Assembly: GCF_006658505.1 (NCBI RefSeq)
Contig: NZ_VFUZ01000013.1
Coordinates: 111,513-175,512 of the forward strand
Source of the DNA: Mesorhizobium sp. B2-4-15
GTDB lineage: Bacteria; Pseudomonadota; Alphaproteobacteria; Rhizobiales; Rhizobiaceae
Reading direction: 5' to 3'
DNA length: 64,000 nt
Below the pieces are notes generated by a model. That model was not told the origin of the DNA and ran no database searches. It saw only the letters and a program-made list of their open reading frames with translations. Shown here in pieces: positions 31,299 to 39,454 of the stretch. How positions within the stretch are numbered: position 1 is the stretch's first letter; every line of letters starts with the position of its first letter. A program made the translations under genes and the position numbers.

Positions 31299-32546
31299 AT
31301 GACGGACGTTTCCGCAGATCTGGTTTTTCGGCGCGGCAAGGAAGTTGGAAAAGCCGTCTACCAGAACCGCCCGCTTTCGAAAGCCGGCATCTCCGAACGG
31401 CTGTTCGCCTTCCTCTTCTCCGGCCTCGTCTATCCTCAGATCTGGGAAGACCCGGATGTCGACATGGAAGCCATGCAGCTCGGCAAGGGCCACCGCGTCG
31501 TCACCATCGCCTCGGGCGGCTGCAACATCCTGGCTTACCTCACGCGCTCGCCAGCAAGGGTCGACGCGGTCGACCTCAACGCCGCGCACATCGCGCTGAA
31601 CCGCATGAAGCTGGAGGCGGTGCGCCGCTTGCCCTCGCAGGGCGACCTGTTCCGTTTCTTCGGCGCCGCCGACACCAGCCACAATTCGGAAGCCTACGAC
31701 CGCTTCATCGCCCCGCATCTCGATCCGGTCAGCCGCCATTATTGGGAACGCCGCAACTGGCGCGGCATCAGGCGCATCGCGGTTTTCGACCGCAATTTCT
31801 ACCAGACCGGCCTGCTCGGCCTGTTCATCGCCATGGGTCACCGCACGGCGAAGTTCTTCGGTGTCAACCCGGCCCGCATGATGGAAGCCAGGAATATCGG
31901 CGAACAGCGCCGCTTCTTCAACGAGGAGCTGGCTCCGATCTTCGACAAGAAGCTCCTGAAATGGGCGACCTCGCGCAAGGCCTCACTGTTCGGCCTCGGC
32001 ATTCCGCCGGCGCAATATGATTCCCTGATCACCTCAGGCGACGGCTCGATGGCCAGCGTGCTGAAGGCCCGGCTGGAAAAGCTTGCTTGTGATTTCCCCC
32101 TGGAAAACAACTATTTCGCCTGGCAGGCTTTTGCGCGGCGCTATCCGAATCCAGGTGAAGCCGCCCTGCCCGCCTATTTGGAAAAACAGAACTACGACAC
32201 CATCCGTGGCAATGTCGATCGCGTCGCCATCCACCATGCCAACCTGATCGAGTTCCTCGCCGCCAAGGATGCCGGCGCCGTTGATCGATTCATCCTTCTC
32301 GACGCGCAGGATTGGATGACCGACGACCAGCTCAACGCGCTGTGGTTAGAGATCACCCGCACGGCTTCCGCCGGCGCCCGCGTCATCTTCCGCACCGCCG
32401 CCGAGCCCAGCCTGCTGCCGGGCCGCGTCTCGACCTCGCTGCTCGACCAATGGGACTATCAGAACGAGGCGTCACGCGAATTCTCGGCCCGCGATCGTTC
32501 CGCCATCTATGGCGGCTTCCACCTCTATGTGAAGCGCGCGGCATGA
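31299..32546 (+). CDS. btaA: S-adenosylmethionine:diacylglycerol 3-amino-3-carboxypropyltransferase
   Basis: BtaA moves the aminocarboxypropyl group of SAM to diacylglycerol, the first step of the phosphorus-free betaine lipid DGTS. The 415-aa product (from ATG 31299) has YPQIWEDPDVDMEAM, the SAM-site TIASGGCNILAYLTR and the conserved C-terminal ILLDAQDWM and FRTAAEPSLLPGR. I prefer 31299: GGGGAA precedes it, and the in-frame ATG at 31248 lies inside the Pho box. ATG 31281 is a second option. It overlaps btaB by 4 bp. Confidence 0.93.
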   Translation: MTDVSADLVFRRGKEVGKAVYQNRPLSKAGISERLFAFLFSGLVYPQIWEDPDVDMEAMQLGKGHRVVTIASGGCNILAYLTRSPARVDAVDLNAAHIALNRMKLEAVRRLPSQGDLFRFFGAADTSHNSEAYDRFIAPHLDPVSRHYWERRNWRGIRRIAVFDRNFYQTGLLGLFIAMGHRTAKFFGVNPARMMEARNIGEQRRFFNEELAPIFDKKLLKWATSRKASLFGLGIPPAQYDSLITSGDGSMASVLKARLEKLACDFPLENNYFAWQAFARRYPNPGEAALPAYLEKQNYDTIRGNVDRVAIHHANLIEFLAAKDAGAVDRFILLDAQDWMTDDQLNALWLEITRTASAGARVIFRTAAEPSLLPGRVSTSLLDQWDYQNEASREFSARDRSAIYGGFHLYVKRAA

Positions 32547-33208
32547 GCGCGACGGAGCTGCCGGCCAGCCACGCCGAGCTGATGGACGGCGTCTACCGCT
32601 GGCAGCGCCACATCTACGACCTGACCCGCAAATACTATCTGCTCGGACGCGACCGCTTGATCGACGGCCTGGACGTTCCAGCCGGCGGCACCGTGCTGGA
32701 ACTCGGTTGCGGCACCGGCCGCAACATCATCCTCGCCGCCCGTCGCTTTCCCGATGCCCGCTTCTTCGGCCTCGATATTTCAGCTGAAATGCTGGAGACG
32801 GCCGACACCGCAATTGCCCGTGAAGGCCTGTCCGGGCGCGTCAAGCTGGCAAAGGGCGACGCCACGGAGTTCAACTCCGGCGCGCTGTTCGGCCGGGCCA
32901 CCTTCGACCGCGTGTTCGTTTCATACTCGCTGTCGATGATCCCCGGCTGGGAAAAAACGGTGTCGGCGGCGCTCGCCGCCCTTTCGCCCGAGGGTTCTCT
33001 GCATGTCGTCGACTTCGGCCAGCAGGAAGGCCTGCCGCGCTGGTTCCGGTCGCTGCTGCGCGGCTGGCTGAGGAAATTCCACGTGACGCCGCGTGACTCG
33101 TTGCGGGACGTCCTTGAATCGGAAGCTGAGCGAACCGGCGCAACCTTCCATTTCAGAACGCTTTATCGCGGCTATGCCTGGCTTGCGATTGTCAAGCTCG
33201 GCCACTGA
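32543..33208 (+). CDS. btaB: Diacylglyceryl-homoserine N-methyltransferase
   Basis: BtaB trimethylates diacylglyceryl-homoserine to give DGTS, which replaces phospholipids when phosphate is scarce. The 221-aa class I SAM methyltransferase has motif I VLELGCGTGRNIILAA (about residues 51-66), GLDISAEMLETA, and FDRVFVSYSLSMIPGW. The ATGA overlap with btaA places it in the same Pho-controlled transcript. Confidence 0.93.
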   Translation: MSATELPASHAELMDGVYRWQRHIYDLTRKYYLLGRDRLIDGLDVPAGGTVLELGCGTGRNIILAARRFPDARFFGLDISAEMLETADTAIAREGLSGRVKLAKGDATEFNSGALFGRATFDRVFVSYSLSMIPGWEKTVSAALAALSPEGSLHVVDFGQQEGLPRWFRSLLRGWLRKFHVTPRDSLRDVLESEAERTGATFHFRTLYRGYAWLAIVKLGH

Positions 33209-33312
33209 CATCAGGTAAATTGCCGGCCATCGCTGTTGGTAGCCGGCCCCTGATACCCCCCGGGACCTCGAGGACGCGATCGGGTCGCCATCCGAAACAG
33301 ATTGCGATCTGA

Positions 33313-33343
33313 CCCAAGGAGTGGTACATTATCTCCGCTTGGG
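33313..33343. promoter_or_regulatory. Imperfect inverted repeat before higBA
   Basis: CCCAAGGAG (33313-33321) faces CTCCGCTTGGG (33333-33343): arms CCCAAG/CTTGGG plus GAG/CTC with a two-base bulge, 12 bp before the higB start. This is where HigA would bind for autoregulation; binding is inferred. Confidence 0.4.
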
Positions 33344-33354
33344 AGGAATGCGGA

Positions 33355-33651
33355 GTGATCGTCGGATTTCGAGACGAATGGCTGCGGGCGTTCTTCGTGG
33401 AAGATACCCATTCCCGCAACATTCCGTCCGATCTCGAAAGACGGCTATTCCGTAAACTCCAGATGATTGATGACGCGATGACCGATCAGGATTTGCGTGT
33501 GCCGCCCAGCAATCATTTCGAGAAGTTGCGTGGCAATCTCGATGGCCTTCATTCAATCCGCATCAACAATCAATGGCGGCTGATCTTCCGGTGGGACGGC
33601 GGCCGCGGTGAGGCGGCGGATATCTATCTCGACGACCATAGCTATAAGTGA
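33355..33651 (+). CDS. higB: HigB-type mRNA interferase toxin
   Basis: The 98-aa protein of the RelE/HigB fold is predicted to cut mRNA on the ribosome. Typical segments are VEDTHSRNIPSDLERRLFRKLQMIDDA, HFEKLRGNLDGLHSIRINNQWRLIFRW and the C-terminal YLDDHSYK. It uses a GTG start (33355) after GGAGG-rich sequence. The toxin-first order and the XRE antitoxin 8 bp downstream are the standard higBA arrangement. Frame is intact, unlike parE at 23183. Confidence 0.9.
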   Translation: MIVGFRDEWLRAFFVEDTHSRNIPSDLERRLFRKLQMIDDAMTDQDLRVPPSNHFEKLRGNLDGLHSIRINNQWRLIFRWDGGRGEAADIYLDDHSYK

Positions 33652-33659
33652 GGTGACAT

Positions 33660-33968
33660 ATGTTGACGACCACGCGCAAGCCAGCAACGGTTGGTGAAAT
33701 CCTCACAGAAGAATTCATGCAACCGCTCGGCCTGACACAGGCGGCTTTGGCCGAGGCGATGGGTGTTCAGCGCAAGCATGTCAACGAATTGTGCAATGAC
33801 CGCCGCAACGTGACCGCAGCGACCGCGCTCATTCTGGCTCGGGTGTTTGGCAACAGCCCGGACTTCTGGCTGAACGTGCAGCGCCGTAGCGATCTCTGGC
33901 AAGTCATGAATTCGCCCATCGAGAGAGCGCGCGTCGATCGTGCCAAGCCTTTGGCGACAGCAGCGTAG
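33660..33968 (+). CDS. higA: HigA-type antitoxin (XRE family)
   Basis: The 102-aa HTH antitoxin has TVGEILTEEFMQPLGLTQAALAEAMGV with the helix-turn-helix at about residues 24-45, then RRNVTAATALILARVFGNSPDFWLNVQ, the VapI/HigA signature. It should neutralise HigB and repress the operon. It follows higB after 8 bp; its stop is 23 bp from the convergent hydrolase gene. Confidence 0.92.
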   Translation: MLTTTRKPATVGEILTEEFMQPLGLTQAALAEAMGVQRKHVNELCNDRRNVTAATALILARVFGNSPDFWLNVQRRSDLWQVMNSPIERARVDRAKPLATAA

Positions 33969-33991
33969 ATGACACGACAATCGGGCGCGGC

Positions 33992-35371
33992 TTAATGCAG
34001 CGCCTTCATCAGCGCTCCCACCATCGCTTGAGGCCGATAGCCAAGCTTGGCCGGCGTCAGACCGAGCCGCACGATCACGAGCTGTTCCGACGGTATGATG
34101 GCGACCGTTTGCCCGTCGTGCCCTTCCATCCAATATGTGTCCTTGGGCAAGCCCGCCGCGACACCGGCACCGGGATTTTCCTCATCGCCGGGCGCCTCGA
34201 TCCACAACTGGCCCTTGCCGTAGACCTTTGAGCCAGGCGCCGGCTCGCGCATCCAGTCGACGAAGCCCACCGGCAGCACATGGTTGCCGTTCCACACCCC
34301 GCCTTGCAGCAGGAACTGGCCGAAGCGGGCCCAGTCATGCGCGGTGGCATAAAGATAGGACGAGCCTACGAAAGTGCCTTGCTCATCGGTTTCGAGCACC
34401 GCGCTGTGCATGCCGAGCGGCTGGAACAGCGCCGTGCGAGGCCATGTCAGCGCCTTGGCCTTGTCGCCGATCGCGTCCTGCCATAGCCGCGACAGCATCA
34501 CCGCCGTGCCGCTCGAATAGGAGAACACCTTGCCCACATCGCCCGCCAGCGGCTTTGATTCAGCAAAGCCGGCCATGTCGGGTTCGAGATAGAGCATGCG
34601 CGTGACGTCGGCGACGTCGCCGTAGTCCTCGTTGAACTCCAGCCCGCTCGACATCGCCATCATGTCGGCGAGGCTGACGGCGGCACGGCCGTCCGCCTTC
34701 CAAGGTCCGAACAGGCTCTTGCTGTCGACTGCCATCTTGCCGTCCTTGACCAGCGTGCCGACGATAGCGGCGTTCACCGTCTTGGTCATCGACCAGCCGA
34801 GCAGCGGCGTCTTGGCTGAAAAACCCTCGCCATAGCGTTCGGCGACGACGCGGCCGTTCTTGACCACCACGATCGCGCGCATGCCGGTGCCGGCCATCGC
34901 GGCATCGCCGATGATCTTCGAGACTTCGGGGTTCCGCGAGGCATCGACCCGCTCGCCCTCGGGCCACAGCGCGTCCTGATTGGTCGGGGATGGTTCGGTA
35001 CGGATTGCCGTGCGCCGCGCCTTGCCGACATCCCCATCGGGAACCGAAGCGCAGCCCAGCCCTTCGCGCGAGACGGCGACGCTTTTACCGAGGAAGCCGA
35101 GCAGTCCGGCTGAAACCGTGCTCCGGTTCTTGTCGACCGCCACCCGCATCAGCCGCAGCAACGGGTGTCCGGGCGCTTGTACGTCGACGGCAAGCACCTC
35201 CTTGGCATCGCGCCCGGCAATGAAGACATTGGAACAGACGATCTTGGCCGAATAGCCGGAGCCGACACGGATGAGTTCAGGCGGCGCGATATAGAGCCAC
35301 GCAATCAGCGCGACGACCGCCAGCACGATCAGGCCAAGCAGCCATCTCACGAACTTGACCACGATCCGCAT
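33992..35371 (-). CDS. Membrane-anchored serine hydrolase, beta-lactamase (class C/NylB) fold
   Basis: The 459-aa protein has an N-terminal TM helix (FVRWLLGLIVLAVVALIAWLYIA) and an extracytoplasmic penicillin-binding-like domain. Active-site motifs are SMTK (SxxK), YSS (YxN-like, S in place of N) and EGHDGQTV near the C-terminus. This set is typical of class C beta-lactamase relatives such as 6-aminohexanoate-dimer hydrolases, esterases and D-aminopeptidases, so real beta-lactam cleavage is not implied. Neighbouring lysozyme and transglycosylase genes suggest a wall-related substrate, but that is inference. Confidence 0.8.
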   Translation of the reverse strand: MRIVVKFVRWLLGLIVLAVVALIAWLYIAPPELIRVGSGYSAKIVCSNVFIAGRDAKEVLAVDVQAPGHPLLRLMRVAVDKNRSTVSAGLLGFLGKSVAVSREGLGCASVPDGDVGKARRTAIRTEPSPTNQDALWPEGERVDASRNPEVSKIIGDAAMAGTGMRAIVVVKNGRVVAERYGEGFSAKTPLLGWSMTKTVNAAIVGTLVKDGKMAVDSKSLFGPWKADGRAAVSLADMMAMSSGLEFNEDYGDVADVTRMLYLEPDMAGFAESKPLAGDVGKVFSYSSGTAVMLSRLWQDAIGDKAKALTWPRTALFQPLGMHSAVLETDEQGTFVGSSYLYATAHDWARFGQFLLQGGVWNGNHVLPVGFVDWMREPAPGSKVYGKGQLWIEAPGDEENPGAGVAAGLPKDTYWMEGHDGQTVAIIPSEQLVIVRLGLTPAKLGYRPQAMVGALMKALH

Positions 35372-35656
35372 GTGTTGCCTCCCCGGCTTTCGCCCGGCTC
35401 TTATGTCATCGATTTGCCGTCATTGCTTCCGCAAAATCGGGTCTCTTGTCGAGCGCCGTCAACGGATTATCAACCATGATCGGCGATCACAGGGAGTGTG
35501 TCGCCCAAACTTCGCAACGGTTCTGGGGCAGCGACATGCAAAAAAGGAGATACCAGGCGATGCTGTGGGGCGATCGCCTGGAGGGGGCTCGACCGGTCGG
35601 CGGCCGTCAGTGCACAGACCCATCAGCGACCGGCTGATTCCGGCTCGGGAGTTGTG

Positions 35657-36457
35657 ATGCGCCGTCTTGCGGCTCTTTTCGTGCTGACGCTGCTTGGCGC
35701 CTGCTCGACCGTCGACGATCTGTCGCCGCTGTCGCCATCCGCGTCGAGCAGTTCGACGGTAGCGGTGCGCGCGCCGCGCTTCGCCGATTCCAAGCCGCAT
35801 GAATGGGACAGCGGCGCACCCTGGAACTATTCCGTCCATGGCACCGACGTCTCCAAATATCAGACCTCGGTCGACTGGCCCGCGGCCAGGGCGAGCGGCA
35901 TTTCGTTCGCCTTCATCAAGGCGACCGAAGGCGGCGACCGCTTCGACGACTATTTCAGCGAGCACTGGGCGCGCACAAAGGCCGCCGGTGTTCCGCGCGC
36001 CGCCTATCATTTCTTCTATTTCTGCACGCCGGCGGCCCAGCAGGCGCACTGGTTCATCCAGAATGTGCCGGTCGACCGGTCCGCCATGCCGCCGGTCCTC
36101 GACATGGAATGGAACCCGAAATCGCCGACCTGCAGGCTGCGCCCCGACGCGGCCACGGTGCGCGCGGAGATGACCACCTTTCTCGAAATCGTCGAGCGGC
36201 ATTACGGCAAGAAGCCGATCATCTACACGTCGGTCGACTTCTTTGACGACAACGAGTTGTCGACCTTCCGGGGCTACCCCTACTGGCTGCGCTCCGTCGC
36301 GGGCCATCCGCGCGAGAAGTATGGCAGCCACCCCTTCACCTTCTGGCAGTACACCGGGACCGGCATCGTTCCGGGCATGACCGGCAAATCCGACATCAAC
36401 GTCTTCAACGGCAGCGAAGCCGCTTGGAACAAGTGGCTGCGGCAGAACACCCGCTGA
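35657..36457 (+). CDS. GH25 family lysozyme, lipoprotein
   Basis: From ATG 35657 the protein is 266 aa: signal MRRLAALFVLTLLGACS with a lipobox (Cys near residue 16), a Ser-rich spacer, then a GH25 muramidase domain (about 55-262). The catalytic DxE is in VLDMEWNP, and the first conserved Asp is in VHGTDVSKYQ; FWQYTGTG closes the barrel. It would cut the MurNAc-GlcNAc bond at the outer or inner membrane. The open frame begins at 35498, but only this start gives a signal peptide. Degenerate tandem copies of its 3' end follow the stop. Confidence 0.88.
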   Translation: MRRLAALFVLTLLGACSTVDDLSPLSPSASSSSTVAVRAPRFADSKPHEWDSGAPWNYSVHGTDVSKYQTSVDWPAARASGISFAFIKATEGGDRFDDYFSEHWARTKAAGVPRAAYHFFYFCTPAAQQAHWFIQNVPVDRSAMPPVLDMEWNPKSPTCRLRPDAATVRAEMTTFLEIVERHYGKKPIIYTSVDFFDDNELSTFRGYPYWLRSVAGHPREKYGSHPFTFWQYTGTGIVPGMTGKSDINVFNGSEAAWNKWLRQNTR

Positions 36458-36580
36458 CACCTGTTGAACGGCAGCGGGGCCGACTTCAACAACGGCCCGC
36501 GGCAGGCACCGTTGACACCTGTTCAGCGGCAGCGGAGGCGTCTTTAACAAGCGGCCGCGGCAGAAGAACCGTTGACACCG
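36403..36580. repeat. Three degenerate tandem copies of the lysozyme 3' end
   Basis: The last codons of the GH25 gene and its stop (about 36403-36462: TTCAACGGCAGCG ... GCGGCAGAAC ... GCTGACACCTG) are repeated twice: about 36463-36520 (TTGAACGGCAGCGGGG ... GCGGCAGG ... GTTGACACCTG) and about 36521-36580 (TTCAGCGGCAGCGG ... GCGGCAGAAG ... GTTGACACCGG). Units are 58-60 bp. The copies are diverged, suggesting an old tandem duplication. Confidence 0.75.
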
Positions 36581-36703
36581 GGCCTGCCGCCTGCTTTTCG
36601 ACACTGCCGGCGGCCAAGAGTACAACCGCCGGTATTCCAAGACGACGCGCATCCGCACGGACGCGCCGGGTCGCCTGGAGCCCTGAATGTCGAAAGGAAG
36701 CTG

Positions 36704-37882
36704 ATGCGATTGCGTTCCCAAGCCCTCGCGGCGCTATTGCTGTGCGCCACGGCCTTGCCGGCGATGGCGCAGGAATGCGGCGGCGATTTCGAAACCTGGA
36801 AGCAGGGTGTGGCGGCCGAAGCCAAGGCGGCTGGTGTCGGCGCTGTCGGCCTCGACGCGCTGGAGGACGCCGCCTTCGACCCGAGGGCGCTGGCGCGAGA
36901 CCGCGCCCAGGGTGTCTTCACCCAGACCTTCATCGAATTCTCCAACCGCATGATCTCGGCCTACCGGCTGAAGCAAGGTGCGGCGAACATGAAGAAATAC
37001 GCCGGTATCTTTGCTCGCGCCGACCAGCAGTTCGGCGTTCAGGCGCCTGTCATTACTGCCTTCTGGGCACTGGAAACCGATTTCGGCGCCGTGCAGGGCG
37101 ATTTCCACACGCTGAGCGCGCTGGTGACGCTGTCGCATGATTGCCGCCGCCCGCAGTTGTTCCGGCAGCAGCTCGTGCCGCTTCTGGAGTTGATCGATCG
37201 CGGTGTGCTGCCGGCCGACGTCAAGGGCGCGTGGGCAGGCGAAATCGGCCAGACGCAGATCCTGCCTTCGGACTATCTTGCCCGTGGCGTCGATGGCGAC
37301 GGTGACGGCAAGATCGACCTGCGCAACAGCGTGCCCGACGTGATCATGACCACGGGCAACAAGGTGCTGTCGCGCGGCTGGAAGCGCGACGAACCCTGGA
37401 TCCAGGAAGTCCGCGTTCCTGAAGACATGCCCTGGGACCAGACCGGGCGCACCAACAAATTGCCGCTGACGCAGTGGTCGCAGTGGGGCGTCACCAATCC
37501 CGACGGCTCGCCGCTGGCCGACAAGGGCCTCAAGGCCGGGCTCGCGCTGCCCATGGGCCGCAAAGGTCCCGCCTTCCTCACCTACGACAATTTCGACGTC
37601 TATCTCGAATGGAACCAGTCCTTCACCTATGCGCTGACGGCGGCCAACCTCGCCGCACGGCTGGCGGGCGCGCCGCCGATCGACCCGCGCAATCCCGAGC
37701 CGGGCCTCAACAACGAGCAGATGAAGGCGCTGCAGACTAAGCTCGAAGCCAGGGGCTACGATGTCGGCACGGTCGACGGCATTCTGGGCACCAACACGCG
37801 CGAAGCAATCCGCAAGGAGCAGACGCGGCTGAGTCTGCCAGTTGACGGCTGGCCGACGCCGGAATTGCTGGGGAAGCTATAA
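36704..37882 (+). CDS. Lytic murein transglycosylase B family with peptidoglycan-binding domain
   Basis: The 392-aa product has a signal peptide (LRSQALAALLLCATALPAMAQ), an MltB/SLT_3 domain (about residues 25-320) with the catalytic Glu in FWALETDFGA and GEIGQTQILPSDY. A C-terminal PG_binding_1 domain (about 330-390, EQMKALQTKLEARGYDVGTVDG) follows. GAAAGGAAG lies just before ATG 36704. It would release anhydro-muropeptides in the periplasm. It follows the GH25 lysozyme on the same strand, beyond the tandem repeats. Confidence 0.92.
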   Translation: MRLRSQALAALLLCATALPAMAQECGGDFETWKQGVAAEAKAAGVGAVGLDALEDAAFDPRALARDRAQGVFTQTFIEFSNRMISAYRLKQGAANMKKYAGIFARADQQFGVQAPVITAFWALETDFGAVQGDFHTLSALVTLSHDCRRPQLFRQQLVPLLELIDRGVLPADVKGAWAGEIGQTQILPSDYLARGVDGDGDGKIDLRNSVPDVIMTTGNKVLSRGWKRDEPWIQEVRVPEDMPWDQTGRTNKLPLTQWSQWGVTNPDGSPLADKGLKAGLALPMGRKGPAFLTYDNFDVYLEWNQSFTYALTAANLAARLAGAPPIDPRNPEPGLNNEQMKALQTKLEARGYDVGTVDGILGTNTREAIRKEQTRLSLPVDGWPTPELLGKL

Positions 37883-37884
37883 AA

Positions 37885-38013
37885 AGTAGTGAGTAGTGAG
37901 TAGTGAGTAGTGAGTAGTGAGTAGTAGCATAGAGCGCTGCACCACTACTGACTACTGACTACTGACTACTTACTACTGACTACTGACTACTGACTACTGA
38001 CTACTGACTACTG
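37885..38013. repeat. Facing heptanucleotide arrays
   Basis: Five full copies plus a partial of AGTAGTG (37885-37924), a 19-bp spacer, then ten copies of ACTACTG (37944-38013, the fourth reading ACTACTT). The two units are reverse complements except for one base, so the arrays could fold as an imperfect hairpin. They fill the gap between the convergent transglycosylase and decarboxylase genes, ending 8 bp from the latter's stop. Confidence 0.9.
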
Positions 38014-38021
38014 ACCATTCC

Positions 38022-39242
38022 CTAATCCGCCATCGTCTCCAAACTCGCAAACCCTTCCGGCGCATCGCCCTCGTCGAAGGGTGTCGCCACCTCGACGAAG
38101 GTATCGGGATAAAAGCCGTTGAAGCGGGTCCTCAGCGACAGCGAATAGGCGCCGATGTGGCCGATCTCGATCCAGTCGCCGGTGTCGACCGTTTCAGGCA
38201 GCCAGAACGGCCTGGACAGGATGTCGACGGAATCGCAGGTCGCGCCGCAGACCTTGAACGGCACGATGTTCTTTTCGGCGCCATTGCGGGTCCGGATAGC
38301 CGGATCGGGAATGAAGCGCGCCGGCAGTGTGATCTTGCCGGTCCAGGAATCCGACAGCGACGCCCAAATGCCGTCATTGATGTAGAGCCGCTTGCCCTTG
38401 CGCAGGAGCACGCGCACGATCAGCGACAGGCAGCGCGCCACGATCACCCTGCCCGGCTCCGCCACCAGCGGCATCTGGTCGAACTGGTATTCCTTCATGT
38501 CGCCGGACAGCCGCGACATGATCTGGCCGAGAGACGGCATCTCGATCTGCTTGCGGTTGGGGTCATGCCCGTATTCAGCCGGAAAGCCGCCGCCGACATC
38601 GAGCCCGGCCAGGTCGAAGGTCAGCCGGTTGCGCACCCAGTCGGCCGAGGCCAGCGCCCGCTCATAGGTGTCGGGGTCCTCGATCTGGCTGCCGACATGG
38701 AAACACAGGCCGACCTTGTAGCCGGTGCGGTTCAGCCGCTCGGCGAGTTCCACGGCATAAGCCGGCCCGGCGCCGAACTTCTTCGACAGCTCGTAGGCCG
38801 CATGGCCTTTGGTCTGCACCCGCACGAAAACGCTGATCGCGCCGGGGTCGATATCGAGCGCCCGCACCACCCGTGTCAGTTTGGTGATCTCGTCCTCATG
38901 GTCGAGCGAAATGACGCGGATGCCGTATTTCTCCAGCGCCAGCTTGATGTCCGACTGCGCCTTGACCGGATGCATGTAGAGCATCTCTGCATCGGGAGAG
39001 ACGGCGCGTACGGCGGCGAACTCGCCGGGCGAAGCGACATCGAAAGCGGTGACGCCGGCATCGACAAGCGTCTTCAGCACGATCTGCTCGCCATTCGTCT
39101 TGACCGCATAGGCGGTCTTGCCGGGAAACATGCCCATGAACTGCTTGGCATCGGCCTTGAGCACCTGCGGGCGGAAGCAATAGACAGGATCGTCGGGGCG
39201 AAGCGCCAGAGCCGCCTCGCGTGCATTCTCGAATCGCTGCAT
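38022..39242 (-). CDS. Type III PLP-dependent ornithine/lysine decarboxylase
   Basis: The 406-aa product is an alanine-racemase-fold decarboxylase of the eukaryotic-ODC type that makes putrescine or cadaverine for polyamine synthesis. The PLP Lys is in TAYAVKTNGE, followed by FDVASPGE, the phosphate-binding GGGFPAEYG and EPGR, and the active-site Cys in KVCGATCDSVD. I start at ATG 39242, with CGAGGA 7-8 bp before it; ATG 39272 adds ten residues. It resembles rhizobial bifunctional ornithine/lysine decarboxylases; substrate preference is not readable here. Confidence 0.85.
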   Translation of the reverse strand: MQRFENAREAALALRPDDPVYCFRPQVLKADAKQFMGMFPGKTAYAVKTNGEQIVLKTLVDAGVTAFDVASPGEFAAVRAVSPDAEMLYMHPVKAQSDIKLALEKYGIRVISLDHEDEITKLTRVVRALDIDPGAISVFVRVQTKGHAAYELSKKFGAGPAYAVELAERLNRTGYKVGLCFHVGSQIEDPDTYERALASADWVRNRLTFDLAGLDVGGGFPAEYGHDPNRKQIEMPSLGQIMSRLSGDMKEYQFDQMPLVAEPGRVIVARCLSLIVRVLLRKGKRLYINDGIWASLSDSWTGKITLPARFIPDPAIRTRNGAEKNIVPFKVCGATCDSVDILSRPFWLPETVDTGDWIEIGHIGAYSLSLRTRFNGFYPDTFVEVATPFDEGDAPEGFASLETMAD

Positions 39243-39454
39243 TGACGAATCCTCGACTTCGGCTGTGCACAATTAATCCAAGCTAGCGGCTAATGAAAAC
39301 AATTCTGTGTCTCGTGCGCCTGGCGCCTTGGTGCTAGATCCTTTTGGCGGCGATGTTTGCCATCGATCATGTTTCGGGTGGCGCTTGTCGCCGAACCCGA
39401 TATGGCTTCTGCTTGGCTGACTGGCTCTCAGGCCGTCTTGGGAGGACGATGCAC

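Noticed and set aside
37885..38013. CRISPR-like array
   Set aside because: Units are 7 bp and contiguous, with no spacers and no cas genes.
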